Origin: Candidatus Aalborgicola defluviihabitans
Lineage (GTDB): Bacteria; Pseudomonadota; Gammaproteobacteria; Burkholderiales; Burkholderiaceae_C
Assembly (NCBI GenBank): GCA_016705575.1
Contig: JADIXX010000008.1
Span: 186,001 to 250,000, forward strand
Direction: 5' to 3'
DNA length: 64,000 nt
The position numbers were made by a program, and so were the translations under genes. Shown one piece after another: positions 35,293 to 44,744 of this stretch. The notes under the pieces were generated by a model that saw nothing but the letters and a program-made list of their open reading frames with translations, was not told where the DNA came from and did no database searches. The first letter of the stretch is position 1; every line of letters starts with the position of its first letter.

Positions 35293-36656
35293 TAAAAAGG
35301 TGTTTTTGGCATGCCCTTCATGCCGCCCAAGCGCTTCATCATCTTCATCATGCCGCCGCCCTTCATCTTCTTCATCATGTCCTGCATCTGCTCAAACTCC
35401 TTGAGCATGCGGTTGACTTCCTGAACGTGCACCCCAGCGCCAGCAGCGATGCGGCGCTTACGGGTGGCCTTGATGAGTTCGGGTTTACGCCGCTCCAGTG
35501 GCGTCATGCTGTGGATGATGCCTTCTTTGCGCTTAATGTCCTTTTCGGCGCGCGCCATGTCCACGTTGCCGGCCTTGGCAGTCATGGCGGCGGGTAACTT
35601 ATCCATCAGACTGGACAGGCCTCCCATTTGCTTCATTTGCTGGATTTGGGCCAGAAAATCATTCAGATCAAACCCAGCGCCGCTCTTGACCTTGGCGGCC
35701 AGCTTTTGTGCGGCGGCCACGTCCACCCCGGCAGTCACCTGCTCCACCAAAGCCAGGATGTCGCCCATGCCCAGAATACGGCCGGCATGGCGTTCGGCAT
35801 CAAAAACCTCCAGGCCATCCAGCTTTTCACTGGTACCCGCAAACTTGATGGGTGCACCGGTAATCTGGCGCACGGACAATGCCGCACCACCGCGAGAATC
35901 ACCGTCAAGCTTGGTCAGAATGATGCCGGTTAACGGCAACGCTTCCTTGAATGCCTTGGCGGTGTTGACCGCGTCCTGGCCTTGCATGGCGTCCACCACG
36001 AACAAGGTTTCCACCGGGTTCAGGGCAGCGTGCAAGTCCTTGATTTCGGCCATCAACACTTCGTCGATGGCCAAACGACCCGCCGTGTCAACCAGCAGCA
36101 CATCAAAGAAGTGCTTTTTGGCATAGTCCAACGCAGCGCGACCAATATCGACAGGCTTTTGGTCGGGTGAGCTGGGGAACCATTCGGCGCCAGCCTGGGC
36201 CGTCACGGTCTTGAGTTGTTCGATGGCGGCAGGGCGGTACACGTCACCCGAGACTGTTAGAACTTTCTTCTTGCGCTTTTCAATCAGGTGTTTGGCCAGT
36301 TTGGCAGTGGTTGTGGTTTTACCCGCGCCTTGCAAGCCAGCCATCAGGATCACGGCGGGCGGCTGGGCAGCGAGGTTGATGTCACTCACCCCCTCCCCCA
36401 TAGTAGCGGCAAGCTCTTTGCTGACGATACTCACCAGTACCTGGCCTGGCTGCAGAGAACCCATTACCTCCTGGCCCAGTGCCTTGTCCTTGACGCGGGC
36501 AATAAAATCGCGCACCACGGGCAGGGCCACGTCGGCCTCCAAGAGGGCCATGCGCACTTCGCGCAGCATGTCGGTGACGTTGGTTTCAGTGATGCGGGCC
36601 TGGCCGCGCATTTCTTTAACGAGTCGGGAAAGTTTGTCGGAGAGGGCTGAGGCCAT
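35292..36656 (-). CDS. ffh: Signal recognition particle protein Ffh
   Basis: The protein is 454 aa. With 4.5S RNA it binds signal sequences of nascent membrane proteins and delivers ribosomes to FtsY. The N domain is residues 1-90. The G domain has GLQGAGKTTTTAKL, DTAGRL and TKLDGDSRGGAALS. The M domain, methionine-rich, ends in KKMKGGGMMKMMKRLGGMKG, and the 4.5S RNA-binding loop is near RRKPELIKATRKRRIAAGAG. The start is ATG at 36656. It is divergent from ypjD, a pairing often seen in Betaproteobacteria. Confidence 0.98.
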   Translation of the reverse strand: MASALSDKLSRLVKEMRGQARITETNVTDMLREVRMALLEADVALPVVRDFIARVKDKALGQEVMGSLQPGQVLVSIVSKELAATMGEGVSDINLAAQPPAVILMAGLQGAGKTTTTAKLAKHLIEKRKKKVLTVSGDVYRPAAIEQLKTVTAQAGAEWFPSSPDQKPVDIGRAALDYAKKHFFDVLLVDTAGRLAIDEVLMAEIKDLHAALNPVETLFVVDAMQGQDAVNTAKAFKEALPLTGIILTKLDGDSRGGAALSVRQITGAPIKFAGTSEKLDGLEVFDAERHAGRILGMGDILALVEQVTAGVDVAAAQKLAAKVKSGAGFDLNDFLAQIQQMKQMGGLSSLMDKLPAAMTAKAGNVDMARAEKDIKRKEGIIHSMTPLERRKPELIKATRKRRIAAGAGVHVQEVNRMLKEFEQMQDMMKKMKGGGMMKMMKRLGGMKGMPKTPF

Positions 36657-36698
36657 GGATGGTTACCGGTGCAGAAAGCAAAACGCTAAACTGTACCC

Positions 36699-37502
36699 AT
36701 GATTTTAGCCAGTGCGCCTCCCTCTAACCTGATTCTGTCGGTATTGGCTGCTGCCGCCTATGCTTGGCCGGCCGTACGCACCACCCATGTGAACGAACGG
36801 GCTGCGCGCATCTGGGTGGTGCTGGCCTGGTTGTTGCACGGCGCCGTTCTCTCCATCACACTGCTGGGTGAGCGACCGTATTTTGGTTTTGCACCCGCGA
36901 TGTCGGTTACCGCCTGGTTGGTGGCTGCGGTGTATGCGGTGGAGAGCCAGATCTTCCCGCAACTTCCAACCCGATGGACCCTGTGCGTGGTGGGCGCAGC
37001 AGCAGTCATGGTTGCATTTTTCTTCCCCGGTAGCCCAATGCCCGCCACCGCTTCGGCCTGGCTGGCACTGCACTTGGCATTTGGTGTGGCATGTTATGGC
37101 CTGTTCGGCATTGCCGTGGTTCATGCCTGGTTTTTGACCCGTGCAGAGACACGTATCCGCAATGCAGAAGACCCGCACAGCGGCCTGCCACTGCTGACCC
37201 TGGAGCGACTGACCTACCGCTTTGTGGCGGCAGGTTTTGTATTGCTTAGCGCCACACTACTGGCCGGTCTGCTGTTCGGAGAAGTTCTCTACGGCTATGG
37301 TCACGCCTGGCATTGGGACCATAAGACGGTGTTTTCCGTACTGGCGTGGCTGACGTTTTGCGTGCTATTAATTGGGCGCGCGGCTTTTGGCTGGCGCGGC
37401 AAACGCGCGGTGAATGTGCTGTACATCGGTTCCGGTTTGCTACTGCTGGCATACGTGGGGTCGCGTTTCGTGATGGAAATTATCCTGGGACGCACACCAT
37501 GA
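36699..37502 (+). CDS. ypjD: YpjD/CcsA-like inner-membrane protein of cytochrome c assembly type
   Basis: The protein is 267 aa with about eight hydrophobic helices. The tryptophan-rich segment HAWHWDHKTVFSVLAWLTFC resembles the WWD-like haem-handling motif of the CcsA/HemX/YpjD family, and conserved histidines lie in membrane-facing positions. The precise role of YpjD is not settled; a haem or cytochrome c assembly function is inferred from the family. The stop codon overlaps the next gene's ATG (ATGA). Order ffh/ypjD/zinc-ribbon/pilS/pilR/ampD is the usual betaproteobacterial arrangement. Confidence 0.85.
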   Translation: MILASAPPSNLILSVLAAAAYAWPAVRTTHVNERAARIWVVLAWLLHGAVLSITLLGERPYFGFAPAMSVTAWLVAAVYAVESQIFPQLPTRWTLCVVGAAAVMVAFFFPGSPMPATASAWLALHLAFGVACYGLFGIAVVHAWFLTRAETRIRNAEDPHSGLPLLTLERLTYRFVAAGFVLLSATLLAGLLFGEVLYGYGHAWHWDHKTVFSVLAWLTFCVLLIGRAAFGWRGKRAVNVLYIGSGLLLLAYVGSRFVMEIILGRTP

Positions 37503-37727
37503 GGTTTTTGCTGATTTTTCTGGGTGTACTGTTAGTGGCTTGGCGCTGGCGTACCTGGCGCACTGCCGTACAACGAGAGCGCAAAGACATCATTCGAACA
37601 ACTCCCTGCGATCACCAATATGGTGGTATGTCGCCAATGTGGCGTTCACATTCCGGTCAATGAATCAGTAGCGGGTCGTGAAGGGAGCTATTGCAGCGCG
37701 GCCCATCGACTGACCATGGAGCCGTGA
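37499..37727 (+). pseudogene. Small zinc-ribbon protein gene (PP0621-like) broken by a frameshift
   Basis: From the ATG at 37499 the frame gives a single membrane helix (MRFLLIFLGVLLVAWRW) and a basic linker, then stops early at 37663 in unrelated sequence. In another frame, residues MVVCRQCGVHIPVNE, then GSYCSAAHRL, ending at 37727, form the expected C-terminal zinc ribbon (Cys-x2-Cys ... Cys, His). A one-base indel between about 37575 and 37620 would join both into a normal protein of about 75 aa. The restored stop lies directly against the pilS ATG, and the start overlaps ypjD, supporting one intact ancestral gene. It could be a true mutation or a sequence error. Confidence 0.75.
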
Positions 37728-39482
37728 ATGGACGCACAAACCACAGCCCAATCGTGGTTTGATCCCCATGGCGCCGATGCGGAGGTAGCCGGCGCTGAGC
37801 CCTCGCGCGAAATCCATCGGCCGTGGCAGAGCTTCATGACTGCCCGCTTGGTGCTGGGTGTGGTGCTGGCAGCATTAGAGACAGCCCTGTACGCCACGGG
37901 TACGGCGCACAACCAACTTCCCGTATTCATCAGTGGTGCCTATATGGTGGCAACCATTGGCAGCAAGTGGTTCATATCACCGCGTCTGTTGGGTCAGTCG
38001 TTCACCAAAAGCTGGGGCGCCCTGGTCGGCATTGACCTACTCACTTTTTCTGCCTTGCAAATGCTGCAAGACAGCAGTAGCACTATCAACTACACGCCAT
38101 TGTTTGCATTGCCTATTCTGGTGGCATCGGTGCTGGGCTCGTTGCGGCTGGCGCTGGGCACCGCCGCTGGTATTACGGTGCTGATGCTGGCTGGGTCCCT
38201 GTGGCCCTACCTTTCGGACGCCAGTGCCAGCGCTCCCTACGTCGTTCAATCGGCACTCAGTGGTATCGGCTACTTTGCGATTGCCTGGCTGGCCAATCAG
38301 CTATCCACCCGCCTGGCCAGTGAAGGCCAGCGTGCACGCCAGAGCCAGTTAGCAGCCAGCATCCAACGCCAGGTAAATGAACTGGTAATTGAGTCCCTTC
38401 CCGACGGCGTGATGATCGTCGACGAACACGGTTGCGTGCGTTCTGCCAACCCGGCCGCACGCACCTTGCTTGGGTCACAGCAGGCGTTGCATGCCGCTGT
38501 TTTTGACCTCAGGGACGAGCCTGGCTGGGCCCCGTTGTTGAACCTGATGCGCCTGAGTGTCAACATGGGCCAGAGCCACGAAGGCGATGTCACCATTCGC
38601 CATGGTACCCAGGGGCCGCTTCGCGTGCATGCGCGTACTCGGCTGGCCACGTCGCCGGGACTTTCTGCAGAAAGCCTGTGCGTGATCTTCCTGCAGGATC
38701 AGCGGAAGCTGGAGGCGAGCATGCGTACTGAAAAGCTGGCCGGAATGGGCCGGTTGTCCACTGCGGTTGCGCATGAGATCCGCAACCCGCTGTCAGCCAT
38801 CTCCCAGGCCAATGCATTGCTGGACGAAGACATCACCGATCCACGGTTGAAGCGCTTGACGGCCATGGTAAGCCAGAATGCCAAGCGCCTTGAAAAGATC
38901 GTGAATGACATTCTCAACGTCGCGCGGGTGCAGCCTTACGACCAGGACCACCTCGTACCCGGCATACCACTGACCACCACCACCCACCGGATTTGCACGG
39001 ACTGGGCCCTGCAATGCGCCTGCCAACAACGCCTGAGTCTGCATCTGGGTGAGCAGAATATTTCCGTGCAGTTTGATAACGATCATCTGCGCAGGGTGTT
39101 GGTCAACCTGCTGGACAATGCGCTGCGCTACACCGAGGACCAGCCGGATGCCATCCAGGTAGTCTACAGTGCCGGCGATGGACAAACCGCCACACTCATG
39201 GTCTGGAGCGATTCGGCCCGCATGGACCAGTCGGTGGAACGCCATCTGTTTGAACCGTTCTTTTCTTCGGACAGCCGCTCCAGCGGCCTGGGGCTGTACA
39301 TTTGTCGGGAGTTGTGCGAACGCCACGGTGCGTCCCTTACCTACCAGCGTAGCGTGCGCCCGACCCGTAACCGGGACAGGGAAGGAAACGCATTCGTTAT
39401 CGTTTTCCAACGCGCCAGCGCCCCAATCGCGGGCACGGCAGCAGATACTCTCACCACACCATGGCAACCCAATCTGTACTAA
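37728..39482 (+). CDS. pilS: Sensor histidine kinase PilS of type IV pilus control
   Basis: The protein is 584 aa. About six N-terminal membrane helices (residues 35-200) are followed by a PAS domain (about 215-330, ESLPDGVMIVDEHG). A HisKA domain has the phosphoacceptor His349 in AVAHEIRNPLSAI. HATPase_c has the N-box NLLDNALRYTED and the G-box SSGLGLYICRELCERHG. PilS phosphorylates PilR to drive sigma-54-dependent pilin transcription. The last 22 bases overlap pilR. Confidence 0.93.
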   Translation: MDAQTTAQSWFDPHGADAEVAGAEPSREIHRPWQSFMTARLVLGVVLAALETALYATGTAHNQLPVFISGAYMVATIGSKWFISPRLLGQSFTKSWGALVGIDLLTFSALQMLQDSSSTINYTPLFALPILVASVLGSLRLALGTAAGITVLMLAGSLWPYLSDASASAPYVVQSALSGIGYFAIAWLANQLSTRLASEGQRARQSQLAASIQRQVNELVIESLPDGVMIVDEHGCVRSANPAARTLLGSQQALHAAVFDLRDEPGWAPLLNLMRLSVNMGQSHEGDVTIRHGTQGPLRVHARTRLATSPGLSAESLCVIFLQDQRKLEASMRTEKLAGMGRLSTAVAHEIRNPLSAISQANALLDEDITDPRLKRLTAMVSQNAKRLEKIVNDILNVARVQPYDQDHLVPGIPLTTTTHRICTDWALQCACQQRLSLHLGEQNISVQFDNDHLRRVLVNLLDNALRYTEDQPDAIQVVYSAGDGQTATLMVWSDSARMDQSVERHLFEPFFSSDSRSSGLGLYICRELCERHGASLTYQRSVRPTRNRDREGNAFVIVFQRASAPIAGTAADTLTTPWQPNLY

Positions 39483-40924
39483 ATAACGCCCAGATCCTGG
39501 TGATCGACGACGAGCCCGATCTGCGCACGCTGTACGAGCTTACGCTGCTGCGCGAAGGCTATCGGGTGGACACGGCAGGCAGCGTGCAAGATGCCATGCA
39601 TGCCATCAACACCAAGCGCTTTGATGTCATCATCACTGACATGCGCCTGCCCGATGGTCTGGGCACCGAAATCCTTCAGCACATGCGCGCGGGACAGAGA
39701 CCCGAACGCTGCATCGTGATTACCGCCCACGGTTCGGCAGAAAACGCCGTCGAATCCCTCAAGGCTGGCGCTTTTGACTACCTCACCAAACCAGTCGACC
39801 TCAAGCAGTTTCGTGCAGCCATTGCATCCGCTGTGCACGGCACGCGCCCAACCGGTGGTCTTAGCCGACGGGCAACGGATGCCAGGTTGCAGGAAAATCC
39901 CGCATGCACAACTGCTGGGCAGAATGCGCTTGCCAAGCTCGCGGGAGAATCGAACAGCATGCGGGTGGTGAAGGAGCGCATCGCCAAAGTGGCCCGCAGC
40001 ATGGCCCCGGTATTGATACAAGGCGAGTCCGGAACAGGCAAGGAGCTGGTAGCCAGCGCCCTCCATGCCAACAGCCACCGCGCCACCGGACCTTGGGTGG
40101 CCGTGAACTGCAGCGCCATCCCCGAGAACCTGCTGGAGACCGAATTCTTTGGCGCCAAGAAAGGCGCCTATACCGGTTCCGTGCAGGACAGAGAAGGTTT
40201 CTTTCAGGCAGCCAAAGGTGGAACGCTGTTCCTAGATGAGATTGGCGACCTGCCTTTGGCGATGCAGTCCAAACTGTTACGGGCCATTCAGGAACGTACC
40301 GTGCGGCCCGTGGGCTCGACACAGGAAGAGCCGGTGGATGTGCGCATCGTCAGCGCTACCCACAAAAGCCTGCCTGAAGAGGTTCAAGCCGGGCGCTTCC
40401 GCCAGGATCTCTTCTACCGACTTAACGTCATTGATATCGTGATTCCGCCTTTGCGGGAACGCTATGAAGACCTGCCAGCCCTGTGCTCGGCGTTGCTCCA
40501 GCGCATCTCCGATGAGTCCGACCTGCCTGCACCGAAACTTGCCCCGGGAACATTGGAGCAGCTCTGCCTGCTGCCGCTGTATGGCAATGTGCGCGAGCTG
40601 GAAAACCTGCTGCACCGTGCGGTTGCCTTGTGCGACGGCGACTGCTTGCGACTGGACGACATTCAAAGTCCGATCAACAACACCTCTGCGCTCGATACCC
40701 GAGCGGCAGCCTTGCCCAGCACCAGCCCCGATGCGCCCTTGCCTACCGACCTGCAAGCACATCTGGACCAGCAAGAACGCGATATCCTGGTCAAGATTTT
40801 GAAGGAAACCGGCTTTAACCGTACTGTCGCCGCCGCACGCCTGGGTCTGAGTCTTCGTCAAATACGCTACCGCATTGCCCGGCTGAAAATTGACGCACCG
40901 GGCGACGCCGACCCCGATGCGTGA
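39461..40924 (+). CDS. pilR: Sigma-54-dependent response regulator PilR
   Basis: The protein is 487 aa. The receiver domain (about 10-125) has the phosphorylation site Asp60 in IITDMRLPDG. The AAA+ sigma-54 activation domain (about 165-395) has Walker A GESGTGKE and Walker B GGTLFLDEIGDLP. The sigma-54 contact loop reads GAYTGS rather than GAFTGA. A Fis-type helix-turn-helix ends the protein (FNRTVAAARLGLSLRQIRYR). The gene overlaps pilS by 22 bases and ampD by eight. PilR activates pilA in related bacteria; no pilin gene is in this window. Confidence 0.93.
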   Translation: MATQSVLNNAQILVIDDEPDLRTLYELTLLREGYRVDTAGSVQDAMHAINTKRFDVIITDMRLPDGLGTEILQHMRAGQRPERCIVITAHGSAENAVESLKAGAFDYLTKPVDLKQFRAAIASAVHGTRPTGGLSRRATDARLQENPACTTAGQNALAKLAGESNSMRVVKERIAKVARSMAPVLIQGESGTGKELVASALHANSHRATGPWVAVNCSAIPENLLETEFFGAKKGAYTGSVQDREGFFQAAKGGTLFLDEIGDLPLAMQSKLLRAIQERTVRPVGSTQEEPVDVRIVSATHKSLPEEVQAGRFRQDLFYRLNVIDIVIPPLRERYEDLPALCSALLQRISDESDLPAPKLAPGTLEQLCLLPLYGNVRELENLLHRAVALCDGDCLRLDDIQSPINNTSALDTRAAALPSTSPDAPLPTDLQAHLDQQERDILVKILKETGFNRTVAAARLGLSLRQIRYRIARLKIDAPGDADPDA

Positions 40925-41546
40925 TGAGCCTTACGCTGCAACAACGTCCTGGCAGGATGGCTGGTACCGTTTTGCCCGCCACCTGCATTCACCCAATTTC
41001 GGCCCCCGTCCGGCACACCCCTGTATCGATCTGGTGGTGTTGCACTCCATCAGTCTCCCCCCCGGAATTTACGGAAACGACTGCGTGCAGGACCTGTTCA
41101 CCAACCGGCTGGATTGGAACCAACACCCCTACTTTCAGCAGATCAAAGGCTTGCAGGTATCGGCCCATTTCTACATCCGACGCGATGGCGAACTCTGGCA
41201 ATTTGTCAGTTGTGAGGACCGCGCCTGGCACGCAGGGGCATCGCACTACCGGGGGCGGGACAACTGCAATGATGATTCCATCGGAATTGAACTTGAAGGA
41301 GTGGAGGGTGAATGCTTCGAGGCGCCGCAATACGAGACGCTCACTACTCTACTACCTGCACTGTGGCAGCGCTACCCTGTAGCCCACTTGGCTGGGCATG
41401 AACACATTGCGCCCGGGCGCAAGGCCGATCCAGGTCCGGGACTGGACTGGACTTTGTTACAAAATAATCTGGCCCTTCCAGATCAGTGCTTTCCCAATGG
41501 GGTTCTAAAAACAACCAAGCATATTTTCCCGTTCCATGTCGATTGA
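40917..41546 (+). CDS. ampD: 1,6-anhydro-N-acetylmuramyl-L-alanine amidase AmpD
   Basis: The protein is 209 aa of the cytoplasmic N-acetylmuramoyl-L-alanine amidase family. It cleaves anhydro-muropeptides during cell-wall recycling. Zinc-site residues are the His in LVVLHSISLPPG and the His and Asp in GHEHIAPGRKADPG. The ATG at 40917 overlaps the pilR stop; a start nine codons further upstream is possible. It sits in the conserved pilSR-ampD-nrdAB order. Confidence 0.95.
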   Translation: MRDEPYAATTSWQDGWYRFARHLHSPNFGPRPAHPCIDLVVLHSISLPPGIYGNDCVQDLFTNRLDWNQHPYFQQIKGLQVSAHFYIRRDGELWQFVSCEDRAWHAGASHYRGRDNCNDDSIGIELEGVEGECFEAPQYETLTTLLPALWQRYPVAHLAGHEHIAPGRKADPGPGLDWTLLQNNLALPDQCFPNGVLKTTKHIFPFHVD

Positions 41547-41563
41547 GTGTTTTTGACCACTAC

Positions 41564-41611
41564 ACACTACCTGTAGTGGCTTGCAAGGTGTTAAAACACT
41601 ATATATAGTGC
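41564..41611 (+). promoter_or_regulatory. Two tandem NrdR boxes upstream of nrdA
   Basis: ACACTACCTGTAGTGG (41564-41579) and ACACTATATATAGTGC (41596-41611) match the NrdR consensus ACACWATATATWGTGT. Their starts are 32 bases apart, about three helical turns, the spacing known for cooperative NrdR binding. They predict repression of nrdAB when deoxynucleotides are plentiful. No nrdR gene is in the window. Confidence 0.9.
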
Positions 41612-41652
41612 ACCCTGTCTTAACCATCCTTTTTGATTTGGACGAGAAAATC

Positions 41653-44625
41653 ATGCAATCTGCTTCACACGCCACCGCGCCAGCCACCCCCACTTTGCTG
41701 GCCCGCCATGGGGAGTCCACAGTCGACAGTGGCACGGGCCATTTACTAGACCATTACCAGATCATTCGTCGCAATGGCGCCGTTGTACCGTTTGAGCCCA
41801 ACAAAATTGCAGTGGCCATGATGAAGGCCTTTCTGGCCGTGCATGGCGCACAAGGCGCAGCCTCGGCCAGTGTGCGTGAGGTGGTAGATAGCCTGACCCA
41901 GCAGGTTATTCGCGCGCTCGTGCGCTCGCGCCCCAGTGGTGGCACCTTCCACATCGAAGATGTGCAAGATCATGTGGAGCTGGGGTTGATGCGCGGCGGT
42001 CACCATGAAATTGCACGCGCCTATGTGCTGTATCGCGAACGTCGCACCCAGGAACGCGCCAAACAAGCCGCACCGACCGCGCCGGCCATGCCAATCTTGC
42101 ATGTCATTGAGGGCGGCCAACGCATCTTGCTGGATTTAGGCCGGCTGAAAACTCTGATCGAAACATCATGTGCCGGCTTGGGCGCCGATGTCCAGGCCGA
42201 TCCCATCTTGGCAGAGACCATGCGCAACCTGTACGACGGTGTACCCATGGATGAGGTGTACAAGGCTTCCATTCTGGCGGCCCGCACCCTGATAGAAAAA
42301 AACCCTGACTACACCTTTGCCACCGCGCGCCTGCTATTCCACACCATCACGCGCGAAGTGTTGGGGCGTGACGTAGCGCCTGGCGACATGACCACCGCAT
42401 ACGCCGACTACTTCCCGGGCTTTATCAAGAAGGGCGTTGCCGCTGAGCTGCTGGATGAACGCTTGGCGCAATTTGATTTGCCGCGACTGGGCGCTGCCCT
42501 GAAGGCAGAGCGTGACCAGCAATTTGATTACCTGGGCCTGCAAACGCTGTATGACCGCTACTTCCTGCATGAAGGCAAGATGCGAATCGAATTACCCCAA
42601 GCCTTCTTCATGCGCGTGGCCATGGGACTGTCACTCAATGAGATCGACCGCGAAGCGCGTGCCATCGAGTTTTACGAAGTGTTGTCGCGTTTCGACTTCA
42701 TGTCTAGCACGCCCACCCTTTTCAACAGCGGTACGCGGCGCTCGCAACTCTCATCGTGTTACCTGACCACGGTTCCGGACGATCTGGACGGAATATACGA
42801 GTCCATCAAGGAAAATGCGCTGTTGTCCAAGTTTGCCGGTGGTCTTGGCAATGACTGGACACGCGTACGGGCATTGGGCGCCCACATCAAGGGCACCAAT
42901 GGTGAATCGCAGGGCGTGGTGCCATTTCTGAAAGTAGTCAACGACACGGCAGTTGCGGTCAACCAAGGCGGTAAGCGAAAGGGCGCGGTCTGCACGTATC
43001 TGGAAACTTGGCATCTGGATATTGAAGAATTTCTGGAGCTGCGCAAAAACACGGGTGATGATCGCCGCCGCACGCACGACATGAACACGGCCAACTGGAT
43101 TCCCGACCTGTTCATGCGCCGTGTAATGGAAAAGGGCCAATGGACCTTGTTCTCGCCCAATAACGTTCCAGACCTGCACGACCTGTTTGGCACCGACTTC
43201 GAACGCGCCTACGTGGCCTATGAAGAGAAGGCAGCCCGCGGGGAGATCAAGCCGGCAAAAATCATCGAGGCCACGGACTTGTGGCGCAAGATGCTCACAA
43301 TGTTGTTCGAAACCGGTCACCCCTGGATTACTTTCAAGGATGCCTGCAATGTGCGCTCACCCCAGCAGCACATCGGCGTAGTGCATTCCAGCAATCTGTG
43401 TACTGAGATCACGCTCAACACATCAGACACCGAGACAGCGGTTTGCAACCTGGGCTCCATCAATCTGCGCCAGCATTTGAAGGATGGCGCCGGTGGCAAG
43501 GAAATTGACCACGACAAACTCAAGCGCACCATCACCACTGCCATGCGCATGCTCGACAACGTTATCGACATCAACTACTACGCGGTCAAGAAGGCGCGCG
43601 ACTCCAATCTGCGCCACCGCCCGGTCGGCTTGGGGCTGATGGCGTTTCAAGACAGCTTGTATGAACTGCGCATCCCCTATGCCAGTGACGCTGCCATAGC
43701 GTTTGCCGACCAGTCCATGGAAGCCATTTGCTACTACGCCTATTGGGCGTCCACCGAACTGGCCCGGGAGCGTGGGAAGTACAGCAGCTACAAAGGCTCG
43801 CTGTGGGACCAGGGCGTTCTGCCGCTTGACACGCTGGACCTGCTGGCCAATGCACGCGGCGCGGCCCTGTCGAAAGACGCAGCCCCCTCCCCGTCTTATG
43901 TCGAAGTAGACCGCTCTTCCACGCTGGATTGGGAAGCGCTGCGCAAGAAGATTGCCACTGACGGAATGCGCAATTACAACTGCGTTGCTATCGCACCCAC
44001 GGCTACCATCTCCAACATTATTGGCGTGGATGCATCCATCGAGCCCAGCTTCGGCAACCTCTCGGTCAAGTCCAATCTGTCGGGTGAATTCACCGTGATC
44101 AACGGGTACTTGGTCAAAGACCTCAAACGTCTGGGCCTGTGGGACGATGTCATGGTGATGGACTTGAAACACTTCGATGGATCGCTGGGTCCAATCGACC
44201 GTGTACCCCAAGACATCAAGCAACTCTATTCCACCGCGTTTGAAGTCGAGACGCAGTGGCTGGTGGAAGCCGCTGCGCGCCGACAAAAGTGGATTGACCA
44301 GGCGCAGTCGCTCAATATCTACATGGCTGGTGCATCGGGCAAGAAGCTCGATGAGACCTACAAGCTGGCATGGTTGCGCGGACTCAAAACCACCTACTAC
44401 CTGCGCACCATGTCGGCAACCCACGCGGAGAAGTCGACAGTGACAGCAGGCAAGATGAACGCCGTGTCATCGGGTAACGATGCCAAGGGTTCAATGCGTA
44501 GCTCCTGCGCATTGGAAGCTGCGACAGCAGCAGCAGCGCAAATGCAAATGGAGATGGCAACCCACGCAGCAACCGACATCAAGTTCTGCGGCGTTGACGA
44601 TCCAACCTGTGAGTCATGCCAGTGA
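41653..44625 (+). CDS. nrdA: Class Ia ribonucleotide reductase, large (alpha) subunit
   Basis: The protein is about 990 aa and reduces NDPs to dNDPs. An N-terminal ATP-cone (about 25-125, IIRRNGAVVPFEPNKIAVAMMKAF) carries the activity-control site. A second cone-like stretch (about 135-230) follows. The catalytic barrel has the redox Cys in QLSSCYLTTVPDD, the radical-site trio in NLCTEITLNT and the partner Cys in AVCNLGSINL. The C-terminal shuttle pair is CESCQ. The frame is open to 41581, but that would run through the NrdR boxes, so I chose the ATG at 41653. nrdB follows 119 bp downstream. Confidence 0.96.
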   Translation: MQSASHATAPATPTLLARHGESTVDSGTGHLLDHYQIIRRNGAVVPFEPNKIAVAMMKAFLAVHGAQGAASASVREVVDSLTQQVIRALVRSRPSGGTFHIEDVQDHVELGLMRGGHHEIARAYVLYRERRTQERAKQAAPTAPAMPILHVIEGGQRILLDLGRLKTLIETSCAGLGADVQADPILAETMRNLYDGVPMDEVYKASILAARTLIEKNPDYTFATARLLFHTITREVLGRDVAPGDMTTAYADYFPGFIKKGVAAELLDERLAQFDLPRLGAALKAERDQQFDYLGLQTLYDRYFLHEGKMRIELPQAFFMRVAMGLSLNEIDREARAIEFYEVLSRFDFMSSTPTLFNSGTRRSQLSSCYLTTVPDDLDGIYESIKENALLSKFAGGLGNDWTRVRALGAHIKGTNGESQGVVPFLKVVNDTAVAVNQGGKRKGAVCTYLETWHLDIEEFLELRKNTGDDRRRTHDMNTANWIPDLFMRRVMEKGQWTLFSPNNVPDLHDLFGTDFERAYVAYEEKAARGEIKPAKIIEATDLWRKMLTMLFETGHPWITFKDACNVRSPQQHIGVVHSSNLCTEITLNTSDTETAVCNLGSINLRQHLKDGAGGKEIDHDKLKRTITTAMRMLDNVIDINYYAVKKARDSNLRHRPVGLGLMAFQDSLYELRIPYASDAAIAFADQSMEAICYYAYWASTELARERGKYSSYKGSLWDQGVLPLDTLDLLANARGAALSKDAAPSPSYVEVDRSSTLDWEALRKKIATDGMRNYNCVAIAPTATISNIIGVDASIEPSFGNLSVKSNLSGEFTVINGYLVKDLKRLGLWDDVMVMDLKHFDGSLGPIDRVPQDIKQLYSTAFEVETQWLVEAAARRQKWIDQAQSLNIYMAGASGKKLDETYKLAWLRGLKTTYYLRTMSATHAEKSTVTAGKMNAVSSGNDAKGSMRSSCALEAATAAAAQMQMEMATHAATDIKFCGVDDPTCESCQ

Positions 44626-44636
44626 TGACAACACGC

Positions 44637-44657
44637 GCATCGCGTGCCATGCGATGC
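44637..44657 (+). other. Hairpin between nrdA and nrdB
   Basis: GCATCGC/GCGATGC, 7-bp stem with a seven-base loop just after the nrdA stop, without T-run. It may affect mRNA stability or the balance of the two subunits; this is inference. Confidence 0.35.
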
Positions 44658-44744
44658 AATTGAACAACACATCGATGCAGTGAATTGCAGGATTACTTTT
44701 CATTTCATTTCACTGCTCTCATAATCCGCAGATTGGAATTATTT

